Part shown: piece after piece, positions 13,594-14,859 of the stretch
Position numbering within the stretch: position 1 is the first letter of the stretch
Layout: each line of letters opens with the position of its first letter
Source: CAVVVS01 sp963751355
GTDB lineage: Bacteria; Bacteroidota; Ignavibacteria; Ignavibacteriales; Ignavibacteriaceae
Length of the DNA stretch: 14,859 bases
Direction: 5' to 3'
Assembly (NCBI GenBank): GCA_963751355.1
Contig: CAVVVS010000130.1
Coordinates: 1 to 14,859 of the forward strand
Notes under the pieces: model-generated
What the model was told of the DNA's origin: nothing
The model's input: only the letters and a program-made list of their open reading frames with translations
The model's database searches: none
Translations under genes and position numbers: made by a program

Positions 13594-14859
13594 TCAGTCT
13601 TTATTCTCTTCTAAAGAATCATCTTTTTCATGCGCGTACTGTTGCTCTTTTATTCTTTCAAGTTCGGCAGGATGTTCTTCAGCCATTTCCTCTTCCGTTA
13701 ACGTTCCTTTCAACCAGGCAAGATTCATCGGATAAACATCTGGACTAAAGATAACAAAGTAAAAATGCCAGACAATTATTGCCAGAGTCGCCAGCCATGC
13801 TTCATAGTAATGAATTGTTCTTGCAATATCCCAGCCTAATTTGGTAAACAAACCAATAAAGGTATTATCGAACCACATTATTATTCCAGTAGCCGACATA
13901 ACGATCGTTCCCCAAATTAAAGCCCAGTATTCTGCTTTTTCAATATAACTGAACCGGTCGAGTTTCGGTTTTACATTTGATATACCCATGTTATATTTAG
14001 CCACACCTATTGCATCGGTTATATCCCTGTAAACAGGAAATAAGTCTTTTATAAGTTTTCTTCCCCTTTTTGTTGCGGAGATATAGTAGATATGGTAAAG
14101 GCTTACTGTAATTAGAAGCACTCCAGCAATCCGGTGCAGCAGACTTCTTAACTCAAATACATCTTTCCATAGACTCCTAAGGTAAACAACCCACCAGGCT
14201 TCCGGGAATTGAAGCATAAACCCGGTTATAACCAGAATAATAAAACTAACAGCGAGCAAACCGTGTTGGAATCTTTCATTAACATTCATTCTCATATAGA
14301 GCGAATGATGATAATGCTCTTCTTTTATCCTACCTTCTTGTTTTAACCGCTTTACTTTTGCTTTCTTAATGAAATCGAATACATTATGTAAGAACATACT
14401 GCCAATTGTCAGGACAATGATCATAATATATATTCCTACAATCCAGTGAAGAATCGGTTCATCCGGTTTTTGCAATGAAACATGAATTTTGCCTACTGCA
14501 AATTTCTCATTTGCACCGGGATGGCATTTACCGCAAGTTTTAGCAAGATTAGCTTTATTAATTGTTGAAGTGGGATCACTAGCCGGTTTAATGTTGTGTA
14601 CACCATGACAGCTTGCGCAGTTTGCTACTATGGTTGAGCCGCCTTCCAGTGCAAGTCCATGATAACTGTTATTGAATGTCGTCTGCCTGTTCGGTTTTAG
14701 TCCGTACTTCTGGGATAATTTGACCGAACTATGACAGGGCGAACATACTTCGGCTGAAAGATTTGCATATGATGTAGGCGCCTTGGGATTTTGGGGGTTT
14801 AAGATATTATGTTCTCCATGGCAATCCGTACACACCGGTGCATCTCTGTCACCTTTCTG
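13594..14859 (-). CDS. Multiheme c / diheme b fusion cytochrome, CbcL-like (5' partial)
   Basis: The frame is open to the right edge of the window; a GTG at 14835 is internal, because QKGDRDAPVCTDCHG reads through it. The visible 421 residues begin in a periplasmic cytochrome c domain with CXXCH sites at C10, C39, C81 and C109. A helix follows at about 137-160, then a b-type domain with helices near 199-217, 241-260, 309-330 and 350-371. Likely heme-b ligands are H199, H242, H256 (14 apart), H350 and H365 (15 apart). This order, multiheme c then FdnI/HydC-like b, matches CbcL of Geobacter, an inner-membrane menaquinol:cytochrome c oxidoreductase. The heme spacing (29-42-28) resembles the module repeated in the 19-heme protein, whose gene begins 8 bp after this stop. 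The tail is rich in Glu and Lys. The number of hemes beyond the window edge is unknown. Confidence 0.9.
   Translation of the reverse strand, partial: QKGDRDAPVCTDCHGEHNILNPQNPKAPTSYANLSAEVCSPCHSSVKLSQKYGLKPNRQTTFNNSYHGLALEGGSTIVANCASCHGVHNIKPASDPTSTINKANLAKTCGKCHPGANEKFAVGKIHVSLQKPDEPILHWIVGIYIMIIVLTIGSMFLHNVFDFIKKAKVKRLKQEGRIKEEHYHHSLYMRMNVNERFQHGLLAVSFIILVITGFMLQFPEAWWVVYLRSLWKDVFELRSLLHRIAGVLLITVSLYHIYYISATKRGRKLIKDLFPVYRDITDAIGVAKYNMGISNVKPKLDRFSYIEKAEYWALIWGTIVMSATGIIMWFDNTFIGLFTKLGWDIARTIHYYEAWLATLAIIVWHFYFVIFSPDVYPMNLAWLKGTLTEEEMAEEHPAELERIKEQQYAHEKDDSLEENKD

Noticed and set aside
11516..14859. Regularly repeated short DNA words, as in a CRISPR array or satellite
   Set aside because: The repeats are the codons of CXXCH heme sites and their flanks in long open frames; spacing is irregular and the DNA is not identical.

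Overview
The window looks like a chromosomal segment of an AT-rich bacterium of the Bacteroidota/Chlorobiota/Ignavibacteriota lineage, most likely an Ignavibacteria-type organism. The strongest clue is the C-terminal type IX secretion sorting domain on the GH3 enzyme (core NFPNPFNPSTTI, ending SSGVYFYRL...KKMILLR), a style common in Ignavibacteria. Many large multiheme cytochromes next to a secreted carbohydrate-active enzyme fit a facultative or anaerobic polysaccharide degrader with respiratory or extracellular electron transfer. The taxonomic call is inference; no rRNA or marker gene is present.

Region 1 (1-3357, + strand) holds three overlapping genes that look co-transcribed: a urea-transporter-like membrane domain fused to an M23 peptidase domain (open at the left edge, with an apparent -1 frameshift near 1532-1543), a small secreted TPR protein, and a likely outer-membrane beta-barrel. 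The overlaps (17 bp, then ATGA) suggest one functional envelope cassette of unknown role.

Region 2 (3442-8639, - strand), in transcription order: a 1059-residue secreted GH3 glycosidase with CARDB, F5/8C (CBM32-like) and T9SS domains; a small secreted protein starting 1 bp after it; a class I SAM methyltransferase; and a small exported lipocalin-like protein. A candidate promoter with a perfect 7-7-7 palindrome in its spacer lies just upstream of the GH3 gene.

Region 3 (8822-14859, - strand) is an electron-transfer cluster. In order: a multiheme c / diheme b fusion resembling Geobacter CbcL (its N-terminus lies beyond the right edge), a 19-heme membrane-anchored cytochrome c, a stand-alone five-helix diheme cytochrome b, and, after a 249 bp gap, a seven-motif NapC/NirT-type cytochrome with three membrane helices. 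Visible heme sites total 30 c-type (29 CXXCH and one CX3CH) plus probably four b-type. The 19-heme protein is an internal tandem duplication of an 8-heme module, and the c-domain of the fusion carries a piece of the same module. The two b-type proteins are paralogues. The simplest reading is a menaquinol:multiheme-cytochrome oxidoreductase system moving electrons across or out of the inner membrane. The cluster ends in a terminator-like structure at 8722-8788.

I saw no rRNA, tRNA, CRISPR array, insertion sequence or integrase. No gene-free stretch exceeds 300 bp.
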